Source of the DNA: CAXXOK01 sp035399245
GTDB lineage: Bacteria > Bacillota > Clostridia > Christensenellales > Aristaeellaceae
Assembly (NCBI GenBank): GCA_035399245.1
Contig: DAOPIR010000160.1
Span: 1-6,919 of the forward strand
Length of the DNA stretch: 6,919 bases
Direction of reading: 5' to 3'
Shown: positions 1-5,751 of the stretch, piece by piece
Layout: the number at the start of each line of letters is the position of its first letter
How positions within the stretch are numbered: position 1 is the stretch's first letter
Translations under genes and position numbers: made by a program
Notes under the pieces: generated by a model
Told to the model about the DNA's origin: nothing
The model's database searches: none
Seen by the model: only the letters and a program-made list of their open reading frames with translations

Positions 1-49
1 AATTATACAAAAGAACGCCAAAGCGTGCCGCCGACAGGATTGCTGACGT

Positions 50-81
50 AAAAAAACGGCGCTTAAAAACGCCGCTTTTTT
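50..81 (-). terminator. Rho-independent terminator of the three-hydrolase operon
   Basis: Arms 57-61 (CGGCG) and 70-74 (CGCCG) form a GC stem with an 8-nt A/T-rich loop. The stem is flanked by an A run at 50-56 and a T run at 76-81, so on the minus strand it is followed by seven Ts. The mirrored runs mean it could also stop plus-strand transcription entering from the left. It lies about 110 nt past the stop codon of the CocE-like gene, and no other terminator is visible before it. Confidence 0.8.
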
Positions 82-192
82 GCGAATATAAAGAGGATAA
101 CGGGCAGCCTGCCGAGGCAGCTTTGCGGGCTGCGCCGAACCGAGGCGGGCAGGAGGGGTGTCCGACGACCGGTCCGGCGTGCCGCGGCCGGC

Positions 193-1839
193 TCAGCCCT
201 GGTTTTTTTGTATGGGCAGCTGGAGACGGGACGGATAGCTGCCGGAGCAATGGATCTGGTTGTGGGAAATAACGCTGTCGGTATCGTCGGGCGGGCGCAC
301 GGCGGTGCCGTAGTTGATATCGTACTTGGGAAACGCGCTGCCCGTGATCTCCAGCGCCAGCCGATGGCCGGGCTTTACGGTATAGGTTACGTTGCCCAGC
401 AGCACGTCGATTTGGTAGACCTTGCCGTGCTCCAGCGGTTCGCTGGTCCAGGAGCCGCGGTAGCGTGCGCGGGTGGCCCCGTCGCAGATTACGAAGGCGG
501 CACCGTCCGCGTCCACATCACACAGGCGCATCACCACATCCGCGTCGCGGGCGTCGGAGGACAGGTACACCTGCGCGCGCACCAGGCCGCGGATCGTTAG
601 CGGCGCGTGTGTGAGGCGCGAGAGATAGCGCAGGGTGTCCGTACCGGCGGGCTTCAGCTTGCCGGCAGCGCCAAACGGGAGAAACGGCAGGGGATGGGCG
701 GGATCGCATACGTATACATCGGTGGCAAAGCCGGATGCCTGATCGGTCAGCCGGCCGCCTTCGGCCAGGTACCACGTGCGCAGGGTATCGTGCCCGTCGT
801 TCCACCGGTCGCCTTCCCATGCGGTCTGCGTAACGATGTCATAGTAGCGGCAGGGCTTCCACGCGGGCGCGGCCTTGCCCTTGAGCCAATGGTCAAACCA
901 CTGCACCATTTCCTGCTGTACGTCCACGATGCTTGCGCCGGTTTCCAGTGCGCTGTCGGCGCGTTCGGGCAGCTCGCCGGGCTTCCACGGGGCGATCAGC
1001 ACACGGCTGTCCACGCCGTTTTCCCGCTGCACGCGGCAGTGCTCCACCAGCGCGTTGCGCGACGAATCGTACCAGCCGGATACGTAAAACGCAGGTACTG
1101 TTACGGTACGCAGGTCCATGTTGCGGCCTTCCTTGTGGATCAGGTCAAAGTTGTCGTATCCTTCCACCAGATGCTTGTAGTAGTCCCTGAGCAGGGGGAA
1201 GGGCGTGTTTTTCACGGCGGGCATATCCTTCAGCGGGCGGTGCAGCAGCTGCCGCCTGGGATAGTCCCGGATGTAGTCCTCAAGCATTGGCAGGTATTTC
1301 TGCGTGGTTTCGTCGTCGTAGCGGCCGTCGCGCAGGCGGCTGATCTGGCGGGACATGCACCACCCCACATGGGAATAGAACATAAAGCCGCGGTTGTCGC
1401 AGTCGCGGTTGACGGAAACGCTGGTTTGGAACGGGCAGATGGCCTTGAGGTGGGGCGGCTGCTCGGCCGCCGCCATCAGCTGCAGGTATCCGGCGTAGTA
1501 GTTGCCGATCATGCCGATGCTGCCGCTGCAGTAGTCCTGCTCGGCCAGCCACTCGATGGTATCGTAGCCGTCCTTGCCGTCGGCGGTGAAGCGGTCGAAC
1601 TCGCCGTCCGATTCACCCAGCCCGCGCGCGTCCTGGATAAACACGGCATAGCCACGCCGCACGAAATAGGCGGGGTCATACTGGCCAAAGGCGCGGGGCA
1701 GCGTGTTTTTACGGAAAATGGTACGCCACAGGAGCAGGGGGTATTCCCCCCGCTCGTAGGGCTTGTACAGGTCGCCGCGAAGGATTACGCCGTCGCGCAT
1801 GGGCGTTTCGACGTTGTATTCGCACAGCATGCCGTTCAT
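193..1839 (-). CDS. CocE/NonD (peptidase S15) family hydrolase homologue with substituted catalytic residues
   Basis: The 548-aa product matches the CocE/X-Pro dipeptidyl-peptidase fold end to end (cocaine esterase is about 574 aa). Family landmarks in order are PMRDGVILRGDLYKP (residues 13-27), the D-x-RG-x-G-x-S-x-G block QDARGLGESDGEF (69-81), the nucleophile-elbow region (109-117), GWYD with the triad Asp258, WFDHWLKG (314-321), and a C-terminal jelly-roll domain ending in PGHRLALEITGSAFPKYD (490-507). Active family members have an RxPY oxyanion Tyr, GxSYxG with the nucleophilic Ser, and GPWxH with the catalytic His. Here these read RTIF (Phe42), GNYYAG (Tyr114) and APWKPG (Pro287). No signal peptide is seen, so it is probably cytoplasmic. 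It is the last gene of the operon; its ATG follows the upstream stop by 1 nt, with AAAGGAG (1850-1856) 10 nt before it. The frame is intact. Fold assignment is firm; hydrolase activity is doubtful. Confidence 0.9.
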   Translation of the reverse strand: MNGMLCEYNVETPMRDGVILRGDLYKPYERGEYPLLLWRTIFRKNTLPRAFGQYDPAYFVRRGYAVFIQDARGLGESDGEFDRFTADGKDGYDTIEWLAEQDYCSGSIGMIGNYYAGYLQLMAAAEQPPHLKAICPFQTSVSVNRDCDNRGFMFYSHVGWCMSRQISRLRDGRYDDETTQKYLPMLEDYIRDYPRRQLLHRPLKDMPAVKNTPFPLLRDYYKHLVEGYDNFDLIHKEGRNMDLRTVTVPAFYVSGWYDSSRNALVEHCRVQRENGVDSRVLIAPWKPGELPERADSALETGASIVDVQQEMVQWFDHWLKGKAAPAWKPCRYYDIVTQTAWEGDRWNDGHDTLRTWYLAEGGRLTDQASGFATDVYVCDPAHPLPFLPFGAAGKLKPAGTDTLRYLSRLTHAPLTIRGLVRAQVYLSSDARDADVVMRLCDVDADGAAFVICDGATRARYRGSWTSEPLEHGKVYQIDVLLGNVTYTVKPGHRLALEITGSAFPKYDINYGTAVRPPDDTDSVISHNQIHCSGSYPSRLQLPIQKNQG

Positions 1840-1840
1840 G

Positions 1841-2659
1841 TCAGAGAATCTCCTTTGTGCGTTTGCGGATCGGCAACCATTGGATAAACACCTTGAGCCA
1901 CTCGTCCCAGAAATCGAAGTAGTGGATGCCTACGCTGTCGAAGAACACCACCTCAAAGGGATTGGGCAGGCTGCGGAAGTAGTCCAGATCGGCCTTTTCG
2001 GAGTCGTGGCAGCCGTCCTGCGTGCCGCAGCAGCCAAAAATCTTGGGCAGCGGCTTGCCGCTTTCGGACGCCAGGCGTGCCAGGTAGCGGTTGTCGTGCT
2101 CGGTGTTGTGGCACTTGGTCAGGTCGCCGTCGTCGGTGCCGAACACCAGCCAGCGCACAAAGTTCAGCGGCACGCGCCGGCCGCCGGGGAGCATGTTGCC
2201 CGAGCCCATCAGGTCGATGAAGTTCGCGCATGAGAAGATACCCATGGCGGCGTAAAGCTCGGGCCTGGTGAAGCCCAGCTTCATGGTGCCGTGGCCGCCC
2301 ATGGACATGCCGGCGATAAAGTTGTCCTCCCGTTTTTCGGAGAGGGGGAAGTAGCTTTGCAGCATGCGCGGCAGCTCTTGCGTAACATAGTCAAAGTAGC
2401 GGCCGGCGTCGATATTGGCGTAAAAGCTGATGTCCACGGCGGGCATCACCACGGCGATGCCGCGCTTTTGGGCGTAGAGCTCCAGCGAGGTGAAGCGCTG
2501 CCACATGGTCTGGTCGTCGGTCGCGCCGTGCAGCAGCCACAGCACGGGATATTTGCCGTTGTCCAGACGGCGCTCATCGCTCATTTCAGGCAGGATCACG
2601 TTAATTTCCGCCTTGCGGGTCAGGCACTCGGAATGGAGCTGCATTTGGATAAACGACAT
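1841..2659 (-). CDS. Esterase-D/S-formylglutathione-hydrolase-like alpha/beta hydrolase (second gene of operon)
   Basis: The 272-aa product belongs to the putative esterase family that includes esterase D and tributyrin esterase EstA. Visible features are the strand and oxyanion turn PVLWLLHG (38-45), the nucleophile elbow GMSMGG with Ser119, a likely catalytic Asp215 in GTQDG, and His246 in GIHYFDFWD near the C-terminus. The triad is therefore complete. Three cysteines (210, 211, 217) flank the Asp. No signal peptide or membrane segment is seen. Family members cleave short-chain acyl esters or S-formylglutathione; the substrate here is unknown. It is a diverged tandem paralogue of the gene before it, sharing PVLWLLHG, IAVVMP, NFIAG-S-GG and FWD-W segments. 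Its ATG lies 1 nt after the upstream TAA, and a G-rich Shine-Dalgarno (AGGGGGG) sits just before it, inside the end of the previous gene. This spacing implies translational coupling. Confidence 0.9.
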   Translation of the reverse strand: MSFIQMQLHSECLTRKAEINVILPEMSDERRLDNGKYPVLWLLHGATDDQTMWQRFTSLELYAQKRGIAVVMPAVDISFYANIDAGRYFDYVTQELPRMLQSYFPLSEKREDNFIAGMSMGGHGTMKLGFTRPELYAAMGIFSCANFIDLMGSGNMLPGGRRVPLNFVRWLVFGTDDGDLTKCHNTEHDNRYLARLASESGKPLPKIFGCCGTQDGCHDSEKADLDYFRSLPNPFEVVFFDSVGIHYFDFWDEWLKVFIQWLPIRKRTKEIL

Positions 2660-2660
2660 A

Positions 2661-3476
2661 TTATTCCCCCCTGTCTTTCAAGGCCGCTTCGATAAACACC
2701 GGAAGCCATTTGTCCCAAAACTCCCAGCTGTGCGTGCCGTGCTCGGTGTGGAATTCGTAGCGGAAGGGATTGCCGTCGAATTTCTCAAAAAATTCCTTCA
2801 GCCCCAGGCCGACGGGATAGGCATGGTCCTCCATGCCCACGGCGTGAAACACCTTGGGAACGGGCTTGCCTTCCTTGATGATGTTCTCGGCGTTAAGCAG
2901 CACATCGTGCTCCGGATTGCCCTTCAGGTCGCCGGTATCCTCCACGCCGAAGTTGAGCATGTTGACGCTCTTGCGGCCGGGGCCGCCGGGCGCCGGCGGG
3001 CCGCCTGCCGATTTGGCGCGCAGGTACTCCAGCGGAATGATGCTGGAGGCCGACAGCACACCGATCGCGCCGTAAAGGTCGGGCCGGCGCATGCCCAGTG
3101 AGATCGCGCCGCTGCCGCCCAGCGACAGGCCCGCGATAAAATTATTCTCCCGTTTTTGGGATATGCGCGGGCAGATGTGCCTGACGATCTTGGGCAGCTC
3201 CTCGGTGAGATACGTAAAATAGTCGGAGCCCCAGGTCATGTTGCAGTAACGGCTGTGGCCGGCCCACGGCATCACGACCGCGATGTTGTTTTTGTCGGCA
3301 TACCGGCGGATGCCGGTTTCCTCCACCCAGTCGTTTTCGTTGCCGCCGCCGCCATGTAATAGCCACAGCACGGGAAACTCGCCCTCTGCCCGGTCATCCG
3401 GCAGGATGAGGTTGATGGCGGTCCACATGCTGATCGATTCCGCGCGGGTGTTGATGTGCATGAGTACATTGGACAT
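2661..3476 (-). CDS. Esterase-D-like alpha/beta hydrolase (first gene of operon)
   Basis: Read from 3476 the product is 271 aa, nearly the same length as its downstream paralogue. It has the oxyanion turn LLHGGGG (39-45), nucleophile elbow GLSLGG with Ser118, a likely Asp217 in GMEDH, and His249 in HGTHSWEFWD, giving a full Ser-Asp-His triad. It is probably a cytoplasmic carboxylesterase of the putative esterase family; the substrate is not readable. The frame is open upstream to 3551, but family similarity begins at MSNVLMHIN and AAAGGAG (3488-3494) lies 11 nt before the 3476 ATG. The upstream Met at 3497 would place that ribosome binding site inside the gene, so 3476 is preferred. A Pro/Gly-rich insert at residues 158-168 is absent from the paralogue. 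It begins a three-gene operon with 1-nt gaps. Confidence 0.9.
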   Translation of the reverse strand: MSNVLMHINTRAESISMWTAINLILPDDRAEGEFPVLWLLHGGGGNENDWVEETGIRRYADKNNIAVVMPWAGHSRYCNMTWGSDYFTYLTEELPKIVRHICPRISQKRENNFIAGLSLGGSGAISLGMRRPDLYGAIGVLSASSIIPLEYLRAKSAGGPPAPGGPGRKSVNMLNFGVEDTGDLKGNPEHDVLLNAENIIKEGKPVPKVFHAVGMEDHAYPVGLGLKEFFEKFDGNPFRYEFHTEHGTHSWEFWDKWLPVFIEAALKDRGE

Positions 3477-3568
3477 GTCATGCGTCACTCCTTTCATGTT
3501 CCCTATCGTTGTGCGCAAAAGCGGCGCCCATACGGGCGGCTGCTTTCGCATCGCGTTTTTATGCCTTT

Positions 3569-3598
3569 ACTATACAAAACGCAATGCACGGATAGCAA
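3569..3598 (-). promoter_or_regulatory. Predicted sigma-A promoter of the three-hydrolase operon
   Basis: On the minus strand a -35 TTGCTA (3593-3598) is separated by 18 bp from a -10 TATAGT (3569-3574). Transcription would begin near 3562 and leave a leader of about 85 nt before the ATG at 3476. It is the best match found in the gap before the first esterase gene. The -35 overlaps an imperfectly repeated CGGATAGCAAT motif that could bind a regulator. Confidence 0.55.
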
Positions 3599-3743
3599 TC
3601 GCTTTGATTTGTTGCGCCGGTACCCCAATTTTGCGGCCGGTAAAATATTGTTTGTATGGGATGGACAAAAATAGACCAGAGCATACGGATAATTGCCTAT
3701 CCGGTGCGCAAAACAGAAGCGTGGCTTGGGTTTGGCGGCAACG

Positions 3744-3772
3744 TAAAAACGCCCCGCCGAAACAGGCGGGGG
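3744..3772 (-). terminator. Rho-independent terminator of the tetR-hydrolase operon
   Basis: On the minus strand a perfect 7-bp stem, CCCCGCC (3765-3771) and GGCGGGG (3752-3758), closes a 6-nt loop and is followed by CG and then TTTTT (3745-3749). It starts about 10 nt after the TAA of the hydrolase gene, so it isolates this operon from the esterase operon downstream. Confidence 0.85.
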
Positions 3773-3781
3773 TTGTATAGG

Positions 3782-4666
3782 TTAGCGTGCAGCCGGCAGA
3801 AAATACCGGATAATTTCCTGGTTAACGGCGTCGGTCCGCTCGTGGTTGATGCCGTGGCCGGTGTCCGGATAGAACTTCGCGTTCATTTGATGATCCAGCA
3901 GCGCCGCCTTGCCGCCTAAAAGCGCGAACGGATCGGCCTCGCCCATCAGGTACAGCGCTTTATCGCGGATGGCGTCCACATCCGCGTCGCTGAAGTGTTC
4001 CAGATGGTGGTAACCCATCGCCATGTTGTTAAAGCCCTTCAGCAGCGCGCGGTAATGCTCGATGACGAGGGGATGATCGGTAAACACGCGGCTGTTGCTC
4101 CCGCAGAGCTTGCGTATGAGGCGGAGGGTATTGCGTTTGGTGGGGAACAGCGCCTCGGGGAAAAAGATTTTGATCATGGTTTTGATCGGGCTGCCGCTGC
4201 CCACGGGCACCGAGCCGGCCATGCACACCATGCCGCGCACCCGCTCGGGGCGGCGCAGGCCGTACAGCTGCGTCAGGTACGCGCCGTTGGACACGCCCGC
4301 CACAAAGGTCTGTGTCAGCCCCAGCCCGTTGAGCGTTTCGTCAATCCAGCGCACGTCGTCGTAGGTGCGATCATAGTGCGTGTTGGGGCGGCTTTTGCCG
4401 GGGCCGCCCATGGTATCCAGCGCGTAAAGGCGGAACTGCGCCGCGAGCGGCTTGGCATTGTACAGCCACATCAGCGCCGCGTCGTCGCCTACACCGTGAA
4501 ACAGCACCAGCGGCGGATTGTCCACGCTGCCGCAGCACACCACATGCGTCGTGCCGTAGTAGGTATCGATGTCCTTTTCTTCCGTTTCCACGCCCCACTG
4601 CGCCAGCAGCTGGTCATAGGTGTTCAGTATCCTTCGTTTTGCCCGTTCACTCCGATAGACTTTCAT
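3782..4666 (-). CDS. Alpha/beta hydrolase, co-transcribed with the TetR regulator
   Basis: The 294-aa product is a classic single-domain alpha/beta hydrolase. It shows PPLVLFHGVGDD (51-62, oxyanion HG), YALDTMGGPGKS (81-92), the nucleophile elbow GVSNGAY with Ser126, acid Asp245 in GEADPF, and His271 in DTGHGINHE near the C-terminus, a complete triad. The variable cap lies around residues 155-225. There is no signal peptide or membrane segment, so it is probably cytoplasmic. Family members include esterases, lactonases and C-C hydrolases, so the reaction is undecided. The ATG lies inside the tetR gene (20-nt overlap) with GGGAGG (4675-4680) 8 nt upstream, which implies translational coupling. 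Regulator and enzyme in one transcript suggest the hydrolase acts on, or protects against, the regulator's ligand; this is inference. Confidence 0.9.
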   Translation of the reverse strand: MKVYRSERAKRRILNTYDQLLAQWGVETEEKDIDTYYGTTHVVCCGSVDNPPLVLFHGVGDDAALMWLYNAKPLAAQFRLYALDTMGGPGKSRPNTHYDRTYDDVRWIDETLNGLGLTQTFVAGVSNGAYLTQLYGLRRPERVRGMVCMAGSVPVGSGSPIKTMIKIFFPEALFPTKRNTLRLIRKLCGSNSRVFTDHPLVIEHYRALLKGFNNMAMGYHHLEHFSDADVDAIRDKALYLMGEADPFALLGGKAALLDHQMNAKFYPDTGHGINHERTDAVNQEIIRYFLPAAR

Positions 4667-5366
4667 CGGAAATGCCTCCCTGCTGTTTTTCCCGTAGGAT
4701 CTTGTTCATGGCCGCGATCCACACACCGCGCTCGACGCCCAGCCCCTGAAAACAAAACTGCACGACGTGCGCAAAATCGTCCGCGGGATGATTCGCCGGC
4801 GTTTTGCCCTCCGCGGCCAGCCTGGCGTAAGAAAAGGCGTTGGCGACAAACACGGACCAAAAGCTGTGTGCCGCGGCGTTGGGATCGACGTTGGCGATGC
4901 TCCCCTGCGCCATGCCCCGGGCGATGATGCCCGCCAGTGCGCGGCGGTGCACGTCGGATTTTTGAATACCGTCCTTCCAGTCTTCGGGGCCGAATACGGC
5001 GTAAGCGTCAAACGGAAGCCGGATGCAAAACTGCATCAGCTGCCGGTTTTGCGCGTTTTCGGCAAAAAAGGCGTAGGTGTACGCCATCAGCCGGTCGATG
5101 GGTTCCCGATCCTCGGTTTGCTGCAGCAGGCGCTGCGAAAACGCAAACGACCGGGCCAGCGTTTGGGTATACAGCGCGGCGAACAGCTCCCGCTTGGTTT
5201 TGAAGTAATAGTAGATCAATCCCTTGGCCAGGCCGGCTTCCTGCGCCACCGCGTCCATATCGGTGCCGTAGAAGCCAAAGCGCACATACACCGTCAGCGC
5301 GGCCGATAAAATTTGCTCCTTTCGCGTTTGGCGCACCTGCGCGTTTTGCTCCGCACTGCGCGGCAT
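4647..5366 (-). CDS. TetR/AcrR-family transcriptional regulator
   Basis: The 239-aa product has a TetR N-terminal DNA-binding domain at about residues 12-60: RKEQILSAALTVYVRFGF, then a helix-turn-helix around TDMDAVAQEAGLAKGLIYYYF (35-55), followed by KTKRELF. The rest is a helical ligand-binding and dimerisation domain with no recognisable ligand signature, somewhat longer than the usual 190-220 aa. It is the first gene of a two-gene operon with the alpha/beta hydrolase. An 18-bp palindrome at the start of its own transcript suggests autorepression, relieved by an unknown small molecule. The ATG at 5366 is preceded by a modest GGAAG about 7 nt away, and the predicted transcript starts only about 30 nt upstream. 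The family call is firm; the ligand is unknown. Confidence 0.93.
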   Translation of the reverse strand: MPRSAEQNAQVRQTRKEQILSAALTVYVRFGFYGTDMDAVAQEAGLAKGLIYYYFKTKRELFAALYTQTLARSFAFSQRLLQQTEDREPIDRLMAYTYAFFAENAQNRQLMQFCIRLPFDAYAVFGPEDWKDGIQKSDVHRRALAGIIARGMAQGSIANVDPNAAAHSFWSVFVANAFSYARLAAEGKTPANHPADDFAHVVQFCFQGLGVERGVWIAAMNKILREKQQGGISDESLSE

Positions 5367-5384
5367 ACGCTCACTTCCGATCTT

Positions 5385-5402
5385 TGACTTAATTATAAGT
5401 CA
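5385..5402. promoter_or_regulatory. Probable TetR operator
   Basis: TGACTTA (5385-5391) and TAAGTCA (5396-5402) form a perfect 7-bp inverted repeat around a 4-bp A/T spacer. It lies immediately downstream of the tetR -10 box and covers the predicted start point near 5396. Size and location fit a TetR-family dimer site. I found no second copy of TGACTTA-N4-TAAGTCA in the other intergenic regions, so in this window the target appears to be its own operon and possibly rightward transcription from the same gap. Confidence 0.75.
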
Positions 5403-5431
5403 ATTATAAACAAATATTCCGGAGTTGTCAA
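5403..5431 (-). promoter_or_regulatory. Consensus sigma-A promoter of tetR
   Basis: On the minus strand a perfect -35 TTGACA (5426-5431) and perfect -10 TATAAT (5403-5408) are separated by exactly 17 bp. This is the strongest promoter in the window. It drives the tetR-hydrolase operon and abuts the operator palindrome, so it should be strong when the repressor is released. Confidence 0.88.
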
Positions 5432-5521
5432 CAGACAGGATTGCCCGCGGGCATGGTGAAACCAGGGGAAGAGGGATCGATGCCGGTACGCTGAACGCAC
5501 ATGCCAAAGGAGGAACCCGCC

Positions 5522-5548
5522 ATGCGGCTTACAGCGCCTGAAAATTAA
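5522..5548 (+). other. Eight-codon reading frame with a strong ribosome binding site
   Basis: An ATG at 5522 is preceded by AAAGGAGG (5506-5513) with an 8-nt spacer, the best Shine-Dalgarno in the window, yet the frame reads only MRLTAPEN before TAA. It could be a leader peptide, the start of a gene broken by a nonsense change, or chance. The reading frame after the stop continues in register into the 5564-5629 frame. No regulated downstream structure is evident. Confidence 0.3.
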
Positions 5549-5563
5549 GGCAATCGGGAACGG

Positions 5564-5629
5564 ATGGACTGGTATAACGTGGAGGAAAACACAAAATACT
5601 ATCTGTACGGCTGCCGCGGCGCGGCATGA
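5564..5629 (+). pseudogene. Possible gene remnant or small protein of 21 aa
   Basis: An ATG at 5564 opens a 21-codon frame beginning MDWYNVEENTKYYLYG and ending in TGA at 5627-5629. The composition looks protein-like (Trp, Tyr and acidic residues, little low-complexity sequence), and the frame is in register with the well-started 5522 frame after its TAA. Only a weak GGGAA precedes this ATG. After the TGA the same frame stays open to a TAA near 5690, overlapping the next gene's promoter. I do not recognise a family. It may be a decayed 5' end of a lost gene, or not coding at all. Confidence 0.25.
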
Positions 5630-5658
5630 CGGGGACGCGCTGTTTTGAAACGCGAAAT

Positions 5659-5687
5659 TTTACAAACGGCGGGGCATGGAATACAAT
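5659..5687 (+). promoter_or_regulatory. Predicted sigma-A promoter of the secreted-protein gene
   Basis: A -35 TTTACA (5659-5664) and -10 TACAAT (5682-5687) are separated by 17 bp, each five of six to consensus. Transcription would start near 5694, giving a leader of about 58 nt before the ATG at 5752. The alternative in-frame ATG at 5626 lies upstream of this promoter, which supports the 5752 start. Confidence 0.65.
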
Positions 5688-5751
5688 AAAAGAAACGTTG
5701 TATTTACAGGAGCTGTATTATAACGACCGCGACAATGCGAGGAGAAAAACG

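Larger units (their letters stand above)
3477..3781. other. Intergenic region between the two minus-strand operons
   Basis: About 305 bases carry no convincing gene. The right end holds the terminator of the hydrolase gene that stops at 3782. The left part holds the predicted promoter and leader of the esterase operon. In between is an inverted repeat CGGATA/TATCCG (arms 3686-3691 and 3698-3703, 6-nt spacer). The stretch is more A/T-rich than the flanking genes. Short open frames here lack a good ribosome binding site and look like chance. Confidence 0.7.
5367..5751. other. Divergent intergenic region between tetR and the secreted-protein gene
   Basis: These roughly 385 bases hold the tetR promoter and operator on the left and the promoter of the plus-strand secreted-protein gene on the right. 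A 12-bp perfect palindrome TGCCCGCGGGCA lies at 5442-5453. The middle has two short plus-strand reading frames (5522-5548 and 5564-5629) in the same register, described separately. No longer gene is supported on either strand. Confidence 0.7.

Noticed and set aside
33..43. GACAGGATTGC shared with 5434-5444 as a possible intergenic direct repeat
   Set aside because: An 11-base match between two places in a 6.9-kb window is expected several times by chance, and the flanking sequences do not match.
607..1887. A 426-codon plus-strand open frame antisense to the CocE-like gene
   Set aside because: It lies opposite a gene with clear family motifs, has the Val/Ala/Gly/His-rich composition typical of antisense shadows in GC-rich DNA, and lacks a convincing ribosome binding site. 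The same reasoning excludes the other long frames opposite the esterase, hydrolase, tetR and secreted-protein genes.
3477..3551. Upstream extension of the first esterase to an ATG at 3551
   Set aside because: The extra 25 residues have no match in the paralogue, and the ribosome binding site at 3488-3494 would fall inside the coding region.
5626..5751. Upstream extension of the secreted-protein gene to an ATG at 5626
   Set aside because: It would start before the predicted promoter (5659-5687) and bury the signal peptide behind about 42 extra residues. A good ribosome binding site lies just before 5752.
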